Below are positions 1 through 8,581 of a DNA stretch of 27,695 bases, in pieces; the stretch's first letter is position 1, and each line of letters starts with the position of its first letter. The DNA lies in NCBI GenBank assembly GCA_004562765.1, contig SFRL01000041.1, positions 1 through 27,695 of the forward strand, in the 5' to 3' direction. The notes under the pieces are model-generated. The model was given only the letters and a program-made list of their open reading frames with translations. It had not been told where the DNA came from and did not search any database. The stretch is from a bacterium (GTDB taxonomy: Bacteria > Bacillota > Clostridia > Lachnospirales > Lachnospiraceae). A program made the translations under genes and the position numbers.

Positions 1-2609
1 ATCTGCTCATATTTTGCCTGTTTGTCCTTCTCCTCCTGAATCTTGGCAGCCGGTGCCTTGCTCACAAACTTCTCGTTTCCGAGCATCTTGCGTGAGCGCT
101 CCAACTCCTTCTCCATGCGGTTTTTCTCCTTTAACAGACGCTCCTTTTCCTTCTCGAAATCCACCAGATCTTCCAACGGCAGATAAACAACCGCATCCGG
201 AATGACTGCGGACACAGCATCCTCTCCAACACCGCTCTTGTCAGCCTGAACAGCGATCTCGCTTGTAAATGCCAGATTGACATAAACTTCTTTATTATTC
301 TCAAAGATATCGCGCACCGCCTCATTCTCGGACACAATGACAAGCTTTGCCTTTCTGGAAGGCGGAACATCCATCTGTGTGCGGACGTTGCGGACAGCCT
401 TTACCAGATCCTTACAATGCTCGATCGCAGCTTCCTCGACAGGGAAATTCCACTCATCCTTGTATTCCGGCCACTTGGAGAGCATGATCGTCTCCTCCTC
501 GCTCTGAAGCGTGCAGAAGATCTCTTCTGTAATGAACGGCATATACGGATGAAGCAGCTTGAGCGCATTGGTCAACACCGTCTTTAATGTCCAGAGAGCC
601 GCATTCGCAGAAGCAGGATCTTCCTCCTTCTTATAGGTGCGAACCTTGGCGATCTCGATATACCAGTCACAGAACTCATCCCAGATAAAATCATAGACCT
701 TCTGAACCGCGATACCAAGCTCAAACTTGTCCATGTTCTCAGTGGCATCCTTCGCCAGCGTATTTACTTTTGACAAGATCCACTTATCTGCCGGATGAAG
801 CTCGTTCAGATCCGGCTCGGTAACATCCACACCCTCGAGATTCATCATGATAAAACGGGATGCATTCCAAACTTTATTTGCGAAATTGCGCGAAGCCTCC
901 ACGCGCTCCCAGTAGAAACGCATGTCATTGCCCGGCGCATTACCGGTGATCAGTGTCAGACGCAGTGCATCTGCGCCGTATTTGTCGATCACTTCCAGCG
1001 GATCAATACCGTTTCCGAGGGATTTACTCATCTTTCTTCCCTGGGAATCGCGCACAAGACCGTGGAATAATACGGTATGGAACGGTGCCTTGCCCATCTG
1101 CTCATAGCCGGAGAAGATCATGCGGATGACCCAGAAGAAGATAATATCATATCCGGTCACAAGCACATCGTTCGGGTAGAAATAATCCAGATCCTCGGTC
1201 TTCTCGGGCCAGCCAAGTGTTGAGAACGGCCAGAGCGCAGAAGAGAACCATGTATCCAGTGTATCCGGATCCTGCGTCATGCGCTTACAGCCGCACTTCG
1301 GGCAGACTCCGGGATTTTCTACAGATACGACCATCTCACCGCAGTCATCACAATACCATGCCGGGATACGATGTCCCCACCAGAGCTGACGGCTGATACA
1401 CCAGTCGCGGATATTGTCTGTCCAGTTGAAATAAGTCTTGTCCATTCGCGCAGGAAGCAGCTTGATCTCACCGTTTTTCACGCCTTCCACGGCAGGCTTG
1501 ATCATCTCGTCCATCTTTACGAACCACTGCTGCTTGATCATCGGCTCTACAGTCGTATGACAGCGGTCATGTGTGCCGACATTATGAGCATGAGGTACTA
1601 CCTTGACCAGCAGTCCCATCTCCTCCAGATCAGAAACCAGAGCCTTTCTACACTCATAACGGTCCATGCCGGCATATTTTCCTGCCTTCTCATTCATGGT
1701 GGCATCATCGTTGATCACGATGATCTCCTCCAGATCATGGCGTTTTCCCACCTCGAAATCGTTCGGGTCGTGTGCCGGTGTGATCTTTACACATCCGGTT
1801 CCGAACTCCTTATCTACATAGGCATCAGCGATCACAGGGATCTGTCTGCCTGTTGTCGGCAGCTCCAGCATCTTTCCGATAATGTCTTTATAGCGCTCAT
1901 CATCCGGATTGACTGCCACAGCAGTATCTCCGAACAGCGTCTCCGGTCGTGTGGTGGCAATCTCGACAAAACGTCCTTCCTCGCCGACTACCGGATAGTT
2001 GATATGCCAGAAGAATCCGTCCTGCTCTTCATGCTCAACCTCTGCATCCGAAATAGAAGTCTTGCAGACCGGACACCAGTTGACGATCCGTGACCCCTTA
2101 TAGATCCAGCCTTTCTTATATAACTTGGTAAATACTTCTTCTACCGCATGTGAGCAGCCCTCGTCCATCGTAAAACGCTCACGCTCCCAGTCCGCGGAAG
2201 ATCCCAGCTTGCGCAGCTGCTTGACGATACGTCCGCCGTACTCCTCACGCCAGTCCCAGCATTTCTCCAGAAACTCCTCCCGGGTCAGGTCGGCCTTATT
2301 GATGCCCTGCTCCTTCAAGGACTCGATCACCTTCACCTCTGTGGCGATCGATGCGTGGTCGGTTCCCGGCTGCCACAGCGCATTATAGCCCTGCATTCTC
2401 TTGTAGCGGATCAAAATATCCTGCATCGTGTTGTCCAGTGCATGTCCCATATGCAGCTGGCCGGTAATGTTGGGCGGAGGCATTACGATCGTAAACGGTT
2501 TTTTGGAACGATCAACTTCCGCATGAAAATAGCCATTTTCCTCCCACTTCCGGTACAGACGATCCTCAATACCCTTCGGATCATATGTCTTGGCAAGTTC
2601 TTTACTCAT
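1..2609 (-). CDS. valS: Valyl-tRNA synthetase (C-terminal end cut by window edge)
   Basis: Class I aminoacyl-tRNA synthetase that charges tRNA-Val with valine in the cytoplasm. Reading down the minus strand from the ATG at 2609 gives about 869 residues. The HIGH-type motif is HMGH in PPPNITGQLHMGHAL (about residues 44-58), and the KMSKS motif follows the VLFHGLVRDSQGRK segment. A four-cysteine zinc-type cluster (CDDC...CPKC) lies between them. The WCISRQLWWGHRIPAW block and the editing-domain block TTRPETLFGDTAVAVNP are typical of ValRS. The C-terminal arginine/lysine/glutamate-rich segment is the usual ValRS coiled coil; perhaps 10-15 residues are missing off the left edge, judging by normal ValRS length near 880. 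A GAAGGA ribosome binding site (2617-2622) fixes the start. The leader is too short to hold a T-box. Sure of the identity. Confidence 0.97.
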   Translation of the reverse strand, partial: MSKELAKTYDPKGIEDRLYRKWEENGYFHAEVDRSKKPFTIVMPPPNITGQLHMGHALDNTMQDILIRYKRMQGYNALWQPGTDHASIATEVKVIESLKEQGINKADLTREEFLEKCWDWREEYGGRIVKQLRKLGSSADWERERFTMDEGCSHAVEEVFTKLYKKGWIYKGSRIVNWCPVCKTSISDAEVEHEEQDGFFWHINYPVVGEEGRFVEIATTRPETLFGDTAVAVNPDDERYKDIIGKMLELPTTGRQIPVIADAYVDKEFGTGCVKITPAHDPNDFEVGKRHDLEEIIVINDDATMNEKAGKYAGMDRYECRKALVSDLEEMGLLVKVVPHAHNVGTHDRCHTTVEPMIKQQWFVKMDEMIKPAVEGVKNGEIKLLPARMDKTYFNWTDNIRDWCISRQLWWGHRIPAWYCDDCGEMVVSVENPGVCPKCGCKRMTQDPDTLDTWFSSALWPFSTLGWPEKTEDLDYFYPNDVLVTGYDIIFFWVIRMIFSGYEQMGKAPFHTVLFHGLVRDSQGRKMSKSLGNGIDPLEVIDKYGADALRLTLITGNAPGNDMRFYWERVEASRNFANKVWNASRFIMMNLEGVDVTEPDLNELHPADKWILSKVNTLAKDATENMDKFELGIAVQKVYDFIWDEFCDWYIEIAKVRTYKKEEDPASANAALWTLKTVLTNALKLLHPYMPFITEEIFCTLQSEEETIMLSKWPEYKDEWNFPVEEAAIEHCKDLVKAVRNVRTQMDVPPSRKAKLVIVSENEAVRDIFENNKEVYVNLAFTSEIAVQADKSGVGEDAVSAVIPDAVVYLPLEDLVDFEKEKERLLKEKNRMEKELERSRKMLGNEKFVSKAPAAKIQEEKDKQAKYEQ

Positions 2610-2654
2610 ATCTATGTCCTTCTTTCATTTTTTTCCTTTGCCCTGAATAGTTCT

Positions 2655-2683
2655 ATGGTAAATGGATTTTTTGTTGTTGTCAA
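2655..2683 (-). promoter_or_regulatory. Candidate sigma-A promoter of valS
   Basis: On the minus strand a perfect -35 TTGACA (2678-2683) is followed after 17 bases by TACCAT (2655-2660), a 4/6 match to the -10 consensus. Transcription would start near 2648, leaving a leader of about 40 bases before valS. The -35 lies almost on top of the divergent cheC -35, because TTGTCAA reads as a -35 on both strands. Confidence 0.5.
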
Positions 2684-2705
2684 GGGCAGAAATCACATGT
2701 ATAAT
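2677..2705 (+). promoter_or_regulatory. Sigma-A promoter of cheC
   Basis: The -35 is TTGTCA (2677-2682), the spacer is 17 bases and the -10 is a perfect TATAAT (2700-2705). It sits about 50 bases before the cheC start. It is a vegetative-type promoter rather than a sigma-28 motility promoter. Confidence 0.7.
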
Positions 2706-2758
2706 ATGTATACATACAAGCATTCTCGCTTCTACTATATCAAACAGGAGACAAAACT

Positions 2759-3382
2759 ATGGGATTTAATAATTTAAATGACCTTGATGCCATGCATCTG
2801 GATGTATTACGTGAAATCGGCAATATCGGCTCGGGCAATGCCGCGACATCACTTTCATCCATGTTAAATACACCGGTCGAGATCGAAGTACCCAATATCA
2901 GCCTGATCAATTACGACCATGTTTCCCAGTATCTCGGCGGCAAGGACCGAAAAGTCATCGGACTGGCGCTCGGTCTGGAAGCAGATATCGAGGGCGTTAT
3001 GTTGCACGTCGTTCAGCCCAAATTCGCTTCCCGGATCATTAACGCCTTTTATCCAAAAGAGATCCAAGCACTGGAAGATATCAACGAGATGGATCTGTCT
3101 GCAGTAAAAGAAACCAGCAATATCACCACTGCAGCCTATGTCAACTCAATGGCAACCATGACAGATACCTTCATCAACATCACCCCGCCCATCGAATATC
3201 TGGATACGGTTGAAAATGTGCTGAAGCGTGCATCAGATCGTTTTGATGCCATTGGTCATCAGGTGATCTACATTGATGAAAACCTCTATATCGGTGATAC
3301 CGAGATCAAGAGCAGCATGATCCTGATCCTGCAGATCGATTCACTCAAAAAGCTGTTTGATAAACTGGGGATTCCATATTAA
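2759..3382 (+). CDS. cheC: CheC-family chemotaxis protein (CheY-P phosphatase)
   Basis: CheC proteins remove phosphate from CheY-P and so help chemotactic adaptation in Gram-positive bacteria. The 207-residue product has both halves of the CheC/CheX/FliY phosphatase signature. The first is LREIGNIGSGNAATSL, with active-site E19 and N22. The second is SAVKETSNITTAAYVNSM, with E118 and N121. Both E-x-x-N pairs are intact, so it should be an active two-site CheC and not a CheX. The length agrees with CheC. An AGGAGA ribosome binding site stands seven bases before the ATG. It is a single-gene unit with its own promoter and a strong terminator, placed away from any che or fla operon in this window. 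CheD, its usual partner, is not seen here. Confidence 0.93.
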   Translation: MGFNNLNDLDAMHLDVLREIGNIGSGNAATSLSSMLNTPVEIEVPNISLINYDHVSQYLGGKDRKVIGLALGLEADIEGVMLHVVQPKFASRIINAFYPKEIQALEDINEMDLSAVKETSNITTAAYVNSMATMTDTFINITPPIEYLDTVENVLKRASDRFDAIGHQVIYIDENLYIGDTEIKSSMILILQIDSLKKLFDKLGIPY

Positions 3383-3390
3383 GATATTGA

Positions 3391-3426
3391 AATGACCGGA
3401 AGCGTTACCGCTCCGGTCATTTTTTA
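3391..3426 (+). terminator. Rho-independent terminator after cheC
   Basis: AATGACCGG (3391-3399) pairs with CCGGTCATT, and AGCG with CGCT, around a TTAC loop with one bulged A. It is followed by a T run on the plus strand. On the minus strand the T run is weak, so it serves mainly cheC but may also slow transcripts leaving the opposite operon, whose last stop codon lies inside it. Confidence 0.9.
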
Positions 3427-3735
3427 TTCTTCCTCGGATTCCGATTGTTCGAGCTCTGCCGGATCATTTTCCGCATAGATCCCGTTCAAAAGCGCGTATG
3501 CCGCACCGATGACGAAATAAATGCCTGCCGCCATCATAAACACTCCGGCTGCGATCATGGGCACGGTCAGTTCTCCCTCACTTCTTCCGGATTCACTAAA
3601 CAACTGGTACATCAGATATACCAGATACGCCCCTGCCAGACCGCGTACCATGTACGACGCGCGGCGCATGGCATAGCTGACCAAAAGTAATTTGGGTAGT
3701 TTTCCCTGTGATCTATCCTGATTATTGCTACTCAT
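3424..3735 (-). CDS. Small two-helix membrane protein, unknown function
   Basis: A 103-residue protein that I do not assign to a family. A basic N-terminus (residues 1-25, SSNNQDRSQGKLPK...) is followed by two hydrophobic segments, about 31-47 (VRGLAGAYLVYLMYQLF) and 58-85 (VPMIAAGVFMMAAGIYFVIGAAYALL). A short acidic tail ends in QSESEEE. By the positive-inside rule both ends would face the cytoplasm. The ATG directly abuts the stop codon of the upstream 42-residue gene (TAAATG), a sign of translational coupling. It is the last gene of the minus-strand LRR operon, and its stop codon reaches into the cheC terminator. Confidence 0.8.
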   Translation of the reverse strand: MSSNNQDRSQGKLPKLLLVSYAMRRASYMVRGLAGAYLVYLMYQLFSESGRSEGELTVPMIAAGVFMMAAGIYFVIGAAYALLNGIYAENDPAELEQSESEEE

Positions 3736-3864
3736 TTATTCGTCCTCTCCGCCTTCCTCATCTGCGACAACTGCTGCCGTTGCGCCGGAAACTGCCGCCA
3801 CAATAACTACAACTGCAATGATCACGATCAGCAGGATTCCTGCGAATAAAACCAAAATATTCAT
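3736..3864 (-). CDS. 42-residue single-pass membrane peptide
   Basis: A short gene between the second LRR gene and the 103-residue gene. It begins with ATG at 3864 after a GGAGAA ribosome binding site four to five bases upstream. The product begins MNILVLFAGILLIVIIAVVV and continues as one long hydrophobic helix (residues 3-32). It ends in a strongly acidic tail, DEEGGEDE. Its TAA touches the ATG of the next gene. The good ribosome binding site, membrane-helix composition and end-to-end fit support a real gene despite its size. Function unknown. The acidic tail resembles that of the neighbouring 103-residue protein, so the two may act together (inference). Confidence 0.75.
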   Translation of the reverse strand: MNILVLFAGILLIVIIAVVVIVAAVSGATAAVVADEEGGEDE

Positions 3865-3893
3865 ATTCTTCTCCTTTTCCTTTCGCTCTGAGC

Positions 3894-5741
3894 TTAATAA
3901 ACCGTTGCATAAACGCTCAATCCGGCGTCCTGTAAGTAGGTTTTGTATTTTTTGATATATGAATTCGGCACATTGACTTTTGCCTTCACATATGTCTTAC
4001 TGAAAGCTTTTTCCAGGACACTGGTCAGCTTTTTGGAATGAATCGTGATCTTCTTCAGCTTTGGACAGTTGTAAAAAGCCGCGCGATTGATCTTTACCAC
4101 CTTACTTCCAATTGAAAGCGTTGTAAGATTCGGCATATCGCGAAATGCATTTGCTCCGATATTCGTCACTTTGTAATTCACGCCTCCAAAAGTAATCGTA
4201 TCCGGAATCGTAAGCGTTGTCAAGGTCCGTTTTGTACATCCGACCGCTTTTACTCTCGGATCGGAGCTGGTCGTGCGCGTTACCTGATAAGTGATATAAT
4301 TGATGGTGCGCGTGTCCCCGATCTGAGGCTTCTCCTCTGTGATCGTTCCATCCGTCATGGAAACAAGCCACACCGCATTCACGGTCAGATTTTTGGTCAC
4401 ATAGGTGTATGCAGTTGTATCCCACCCAAGAATATATCCACTGCGTGTCCATACCGGCGGGGTCACGGATCCGCCATAGTAAGAAGTTACTTCTGTCACC
4501 TGTCCGCTGTAAGCATCTTTGAACGTAACCGTATAGTTCTGCTTCCAGGACGTATACACATCCAGATTCTGCTGAACATTCGTATACTCCTTATCCCAGG
4601 TAAGCGTATATCCGCTGCGCTCGGTTACGATAGGGGCTGAGGCCGAACCACCAACCAGCACTTCCTCCGTCTTGAGCAATGTGCTGCCGTCATAAAACCT
4701 GACCGTACAGGTCACGGATGTTGATATACCGTAACTTTTCGCAAACGTCTCCGCATAGGAACCCTTATTGCACGCGATCACCAGCCACGGCGAACAGTTC
4801 GTAAATGCACTGTCCCCGATCTTTACCACCGTGTCGGGTATCTTGACACTGCTCAGACTGCTGCAACCGTAAAATGCCTTTTCCCCGATCGTCGTGATCG
4901 TCGGATACAGGTCGGTAATCTTCTCAAGATAAGTGCAACCCTCAAACGCCCGGTCTCCGATGATCCTGACCGGACATTCCGCAGAACCGATCGTGTAATT
5001 GCTGTCAATCGAATTTGCCACTGCCAGTGCCGCCGGCCACTGAATGAGCTGCGTTTTGTCCTTCGTGTAAAGCACGCCGTTTTCCGCGCAGTATCTCTGG
5101 TTTCCGCTCGTCACAGTGATCGCCTGCAATTTCCTACAGTTTGCAAACACACCTGTTCCGATCGAAGTCACACTGGTTCCGATAGCCGCTTTATCGATCT
5201 GGGAGCAGCCGTAAAAGGCACGGTCACGGATCTCCTTCAGTCCCTCGTTAAAAGTCAGCGTTCCATAGATCGGGCAGTTCATAAATGCCTCCGCACCGAT
5301 CCACTCATACGTGGACGCAAATACGATTCCATTCAGATACGAAAAATTTTTAAACACGCCACCGTTGACACCCACAACCGTGTATGTCTGCGGGATCTCA
5401 CCTTCCGCAGCATGGCTGATATAACCCGGCAGCGTGATGGATACTTCACCGATACCGGAATAGCTGTAACCGCTGATGGCCACCTGTCGGTTTTCTCTTG
5501 CACCATAGATCTGATAGTACAGCGTCATGCCGGAATTCTGAATATATCCGCTCTCAATGTCCGTATTCGGAAGATAAACTCCGGTCTCCGGACTCGATGG
5601 ATCCATCGAAAATATCACATTTGCCGCATGTACTGTAATCGTCTGATCCAGATTCCAGCGGAAGAACAGGGCAAGCAGCAATAGTGTTGCCACCCAGCCG
5701 ATAGATCTGATCACTGATCGCCTCGTTTGAAATTCTCTCAT
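3894..5741 (-). CDS. Secreted BspA-like leucine-rich-repeat protein with two InlB B-type repeats
   Basis: A 615-residue exported protein. Residues 1-40 form a signal peptide or N-terminal anchor: basic MREFQTRRSVIR, then VATLLLLALFF, ending near VHAA-N. Residues about 130-320 hold BspA-type LRR_5 repeats such as AFYGCSSLSSVKIPDTVVKIGDSAF. Two InlB B-repeat/Flg_new domains follow at about 345-399 (CTVRFYDG...) and 402-458 (YTVTFKDA...). More LRR_5 units fill 500-590, and a basic-aromatic tail ends the protein. Related proteins bind host or extracellular ligands. An upstream in-frame ATG at 5765 overlaps the previous stop codon, but AGGAGG five bases before 5741 decides the start. It lies 23 bases after the 695-residue LRR gene and has the same domain order, so the pair probably arose by duplication. 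Confidence 0.9.
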   Translation of the reverse strand: MREFQTRRSVIRSIGWVATLLLLALFFRWNLDQTITVHAANVIFSMDPSSPETGVYLPNTDIESGYIQNSGMTLYYQIYGARENRQVAISGYSYSGIGEVSITLPGYISHAAEGEIPQTYTVVGVNGGVFKNFSYLNGIVFASTYEWIGAEAFMNCPIYGTLTFNEGLKEIRDRAFYGCSQIDKAAIGTSVTSIGTGVFANCRKLQAITVTSGNQRYCAENGVLYTKDKTQLIQWPAALAVANSIDSNYTIGSAECPVRIIGDRAFEGCTYLEKITDLYPTITTIGEKAFYGCSSLSSVKIPDTVVKIGDSAFTNCSPWLVIACNKGSYAETFAKSYGISTSVTCTVRFYDGSTLLKTEEVLVGGSASAPIVTERSGYTLTWDKEYTNVQQNLDVYTSWKQNYTVTFKDAYSGQVTEVTSYYGGSVTPPVWTRSGYILGWDTTAYTYVTKNLTVNAVWLVSMTDGTITEEKPQIGDTRTINYITYQVTRTTSSDPRVKAVGCTKRTLTTLTIPDTITFGGVNYKVTNIGANAFRDMPNLTTLSIGSKVVKINRAAFYNCPKLKKITIHSKKLTSVLEKAFSKTYVKAKVNVPNSYIKKYKTYLQDAGLSVYATVY

Positions 5742-5764
5742 GTCAGCCTCCTGTTCCCGGCACA

Positions 5765-7852
5765 TTAACTAATCGCTTTCAACCGGATCGTCGTATTGAT
5801 GCCGGATTTTTTAATTTTTGACTGATAGGTAGTCAGTTTCGAACGATATGCATAAAAAAGTGCATTGTTTTTAATGCCGTAAAATGCTTTGCTGCCGATA
5901 CTTGTAAGCTTTTTGGAATTGATCTTCACCTTGCTCAGCTTTTTGCATTTATAAAATGCCTTGGAACTGATCGATATGACATTCGCGCCGATCGTCACAC
6001 TTGTGAGATTTTCATTTGACGCAAATGCACTCTCTTCGATGCGTGTCACCTTATATGCTACCCCGTCAATGGTCACTGTTGACGGAATCGAGATCGATTT
6101 TGCAGCCGTGTTTGAGTTGGAAACATAACAAACTCTCGGATCCTGCGGATTAGACACGGTCACACGGTAGAGGGCTGTGCCCTTGGTCAGCTCTGTATTC
6201 TTCTTTGCCGGTTTTGCAGTGTCCTTATCGATGATAAAGCCGGTCGCGGGATCCTTCCATAATGCATAGACCGTCAGATCACCTGTCACATTGGAAAAAG
6301 ACTTGTCCCACTTGAGCGTATAACCGCTCATCGTCCAGTTCGGTGCCGTTGCCGCCTTCCCGTATTCTACCTGGACAGTCGAAGTTTTATTCAGATAGCC
6401 GTCAATAAAGGTCACTGTATAGACACGTGCATAGGTTGCCGTCACTGTCAGATCGCTGACTACATTGCTGAAGCTGCTGCTCCAGGTAAGCTTGTAACCG
6501 GGGCGCTCCGGCATCGAAGGTGCCGTTGCCGCAGATCCGTACACGACCTCCTGAGAGGAAAGCAACGTGCCTGTATCCGACATAAAACGTACCGTGTAAG
6601 TCATTACTGTACCTATCTTGTTGCTGGACGCATAAGCTGCCGCCTGTGAACCGCTGTGACAGTACATCGTCAGTCCATATACACCTAAAAATACATTGGC
6701 GCCGATCGATGTCACCGTAGCAGGGATCGTGATCTTAACCAGCGACGCACAGTATGCAAACGCGGTCGTACCGATGTTTACCACACCGGACGGGATCGTC
6801 ACCTCAGTCAGCTTGCTGCAGCCATAAAAGGTACTGTTATTGATGGAAGTCAGCTTAGAGGGAAGCTTAACTGCGGCCAGTGCATAACAATTCTGAAATG
6901 CACCCTCTCCAATGCTGATGATATTGTCAGGCATCGTTACACTCGTCAATGCACTGCAGCCGCTGAATGCATATGCCGGAATAGTCGTCACTTTGTCCGG
7001 GATCACCATTGTTGTCAGCGCACTGCAATTACGGAATGCTTCCGATCCGATCGTCTGCACAGACTCCGGCAATGTGATACTCGTCAGCGCCTGCGCGCCT
7101 GCAAAAGCGCCCTGACCGATCGCTGTCAGTCGGTTCGCGATCGCTGCCGGTGCCGTGTAGCCTGCACTCAGTTTTCCGGAGGGATACTGAAGCAGTGTAT
7201 ATGTATTGTAGTTGCCGGCCACGCCCTGACTGTAGCCGATGTACTCATACAGCACACCATCATTAGAGATATAGCGCTGGTTTCCGGCAGTAACATTTAA
7301 TGCCGTAAGGGCCGGACAGTCGCTGAATGCCTGACTGCCGATGGAAGTCACCGTCGCGGAAATGGTGACCGTCGTAAGCGACGGACAACCGTAAAATGCC
7401 CGGTCGCCGATCGTCAAAAGCCCGGTCGCCGCCGTTGTACTATTATTATTGTTATTACCGGTGCCGGTCGCACCGCCCTGCATCGTCACTGAAGTCAGAC
7501 CTGCATTGCCTGCAAACGCCGTGCTGCCGATCGCAGTCACATCATAAGTAGTTGCCGCTGTTCCGGATGAGCCGGAAGCACCTACCTCTATACGTGTCGG
7601 AACGGTCAGTGCGGTTGCCGTTCCTCTGTAGGCCGTGATCGTTGCCGTCGCACCACTCACCGTATAGACAAATCCATTATCGGAAACACCGTCTCCATCC
7701 GTATCTTTTTCAGCCCCGGTAGTTGCCGCCCCATAAAGCACAGCGCTCTCCTGCACCACCGGTGCAGCCTGAACCGCAAGCGGAGCCTGCGAAGCTGCCG
7801 TCGTCACTGATATGATCATCGCCGTCAATGCGGCTGTCCATTTTCTTTTCAT
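5765..7852 (-). CDS. Secreted BspA-like leucine-rich-repeat protein with two InlB B-type repeats
   Basis: A 695-residue exported protein. The signal peptide is MKRKWTAALTAMIISVTTAA..., cleaved near VQAA-P (residue 30). An acidic DTDGDGVSDNG stretch at about 50-60 resembles a calcium-binding loop. LRR_5 repeats run from about 105 to 395, broken by a Gly/Asn linker (GNNNNNS). Two InlB B-repeat/Flg_new domains lie at about 419-474 and 478-532. LRR_5 repeats return at 600-665. The start at 7852 is preferred because GGGAG lies about nine bases upstream and the signal peptide begins there; the longer in-frame form from 7909 would bury the signal. It is the first gene of an operon with the 615-residue LRR gene and two small membrane genes. 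The likely role is surface adhesion or ligand binding (family inference). Confidence 0.9.
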   Translation of the reverse strand: MKRKWTAALTAMIISVTTAASQAPLAVQAAPVVQESAVLYGAATTGAEKDTDGDGVSDNGFVYTVSGATATITAYRGTATALTVPTRIEVGASGSSGTAATTYDVTAIGSTAFAGNAGLTSVTMQGGATGTGNNNNNSTTAATGLLTIGDRAFYGCPSLTTVTISATVTSIGSQAFSDCPALTALNVTAGNQRYISNDGVLYEYIGYSQGVAGNYNTYTLLQYPSGKLSAGYTAPAAIANRLTAIGQGAFAGAQALTSITLPESVQTIGSEAFRNCSALTTMVIPDKVTTIPAYAFSGCSALTSVTMPDNIISIGEGAFQNCYALAAVKLPSKLTSINNSTFYGCSKLTEVTIPSGVVNIGTTAFAYCASLVKITIPATVTSIGANVFLGVYGLTMYCHSGSQAAAYASSNKIGTVMTYTVRFMSDTGTLLSSQEVVYGSAATAPSMPERPGYKLTWSSSFSNVVSDLTVTATYARVYTVTFIDGYLNKTSTVQVEYGKAATAPNWTMSGYTLKWDKSFSNVTGDLTVYALWKDPATGFIIDKDTAKPAKKNTELTKGTALYRVTVSNPQDPRVCYVSNSNTAAKSISIPSTVTIDGVAYKVTRIEESAFASNENLTSVTIGANVISISSKAFYKCKKLSKVKINSKKLTSIGSKAFYGIKNNALFYAYRSKLTTYQSKIKKSGINTTIRLKAIS

Positions 7853-7926
7853 ACTTCTGATCTCCCTTAATGATCTCCTTGCATCTATCCAGCCCCGGCT
7901 CGTTTCCACCGGCTCTGAATAGTTCC

Positions 7927-7955
7927 ATTATAATTCTTTACACATACAAATTCAA
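7927..7955 (-). promoter_or_regulatory. Candidate sigma-A promoter of the LRR operon
   Basis: On the minus strand TTGAAT (7950-7955) is followed after exactly 17 bases by a perfect TATAAT (7927-7932). The -35 lies in the last codons of the FliD-like gene. Transcription would begin near 7920 and leave a leader of about 70 bases before the 695-residue LRR gene. The LRR operon therefore need not depend on the upstream sigma-28 promoter, though no terminator separates the two. Confidence 0.55.
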
Positions 7956-8522
7956 GTTTCTGCCGACAGTTTCCGATGAAAGGCTGTCGTTTTTCACAGT
8001 ACTGTTTTGTACTTCCTGCCGGGGAACTTCACGGTTTACCTGATTTCTCAGCTTGTTCATCAGCTTGTTCATTCCGGACAGATAATCATCGTCACCAAAG
8101 ACTCTGGACACTTGTGAAGTCGTCGCCTTCTTCAGCTCACTCTTATCGATCTTCACCGTCCCGTCACTCTTTACCTGAATGCCGATGGCCTCCAGTGAAC
8201 TGCCATATTCCTTCATGAGTGCTTTCATAGCCTTTCCGGTCCGCCGGATATCCGAACTGTCTGAGGCATTTGCAGAGCTCACTGCATTGTTATAAATATC
8301 CAGATAAGATGTGACTGTATTGTAAATGGACTTGGTGTCATCCTCATCCGTACTGTCAAAATCCAGGCCTTCCAATCGCTCCAATGCACGCACCATCGCT
8401 TTGCGGTCAGCACTGACAACCTCGTGATTAGAGCTGTTTTTTCGATAATTTTCATCTTTAAAATATACATTTCCGGCATACGCACGACTCAATATGCTCG
8501 CAGCACTGATCGACATACTCAT
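7938..8522 (-). CDS. Small FliD/hook-associated-like protein
   Basis: A 194-residue protein without signal peptide or membrane helix. The N-terminus MSMSISAASILSRAY is Ser/Ala-rich. Residues about 60-155 resemble the C-terminal part of the flagellar cap protein FliD: TVTSYLDIYNNAVSSA..., then a helical stretch, then GIQVKSDGTVKIDKSELKKATTSQVSRVFG, which matches the FliD pattern G-x-DGTL-x-ID-x-x-x-L-x-x-A...VxxLF. The C-terminus (NSTVKNDSLSSETVGRNLNLYV) is polar. True FliD is over 400 residues, so this is either a shortened derivative or a distinct small family. GGGAGG about nine bases upstream sets the start at 8522; a longer reading to 8567 lacks one. The exact sigma-28 -10 box upstream supports a motility role. 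The FliD similarity is judged by eye and is moderate. Confidence 0.75.
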   Translation of the reverse strand: MSMSISAASILSRAYAGNVYFKDENYRKNSSNHEVVSADRKAMVRALERLEGLDFDSTDEDDTKSIYNTVTSYLDIYNNAVSSANASDSSDIRRTGKAMKALMKEYGSSLEAIGIQVKSDGTVKIDKSELKKATTSQVSRVFGDDDYLSGMNKLMNKLRNQVNREVPRQEVQNSTVKNDSLSSETVGRNLNLYV

Positions 8523-8581
8523 CTCTTCATTCCTCCCTGAAAACAACAAACTTCTTCTGTTACACATATTCCTATTTTATT

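Noticed and set aside
1371..2093. Long plus-strand open frame of 240 codons
   Set aside because: It is antisense to valS, whose motifs are intact; no ribosome binding site and low-complexity His/Leu/Ile composition typical of antisense frames.
5742..5765. Upstream ATG for the 615-residue LRR gene, overlapping the previous stop
   Set aside because: The start at 5741 has a perfectly spaced AGGAGG and begins a normal signal peptide; the longer form would not.
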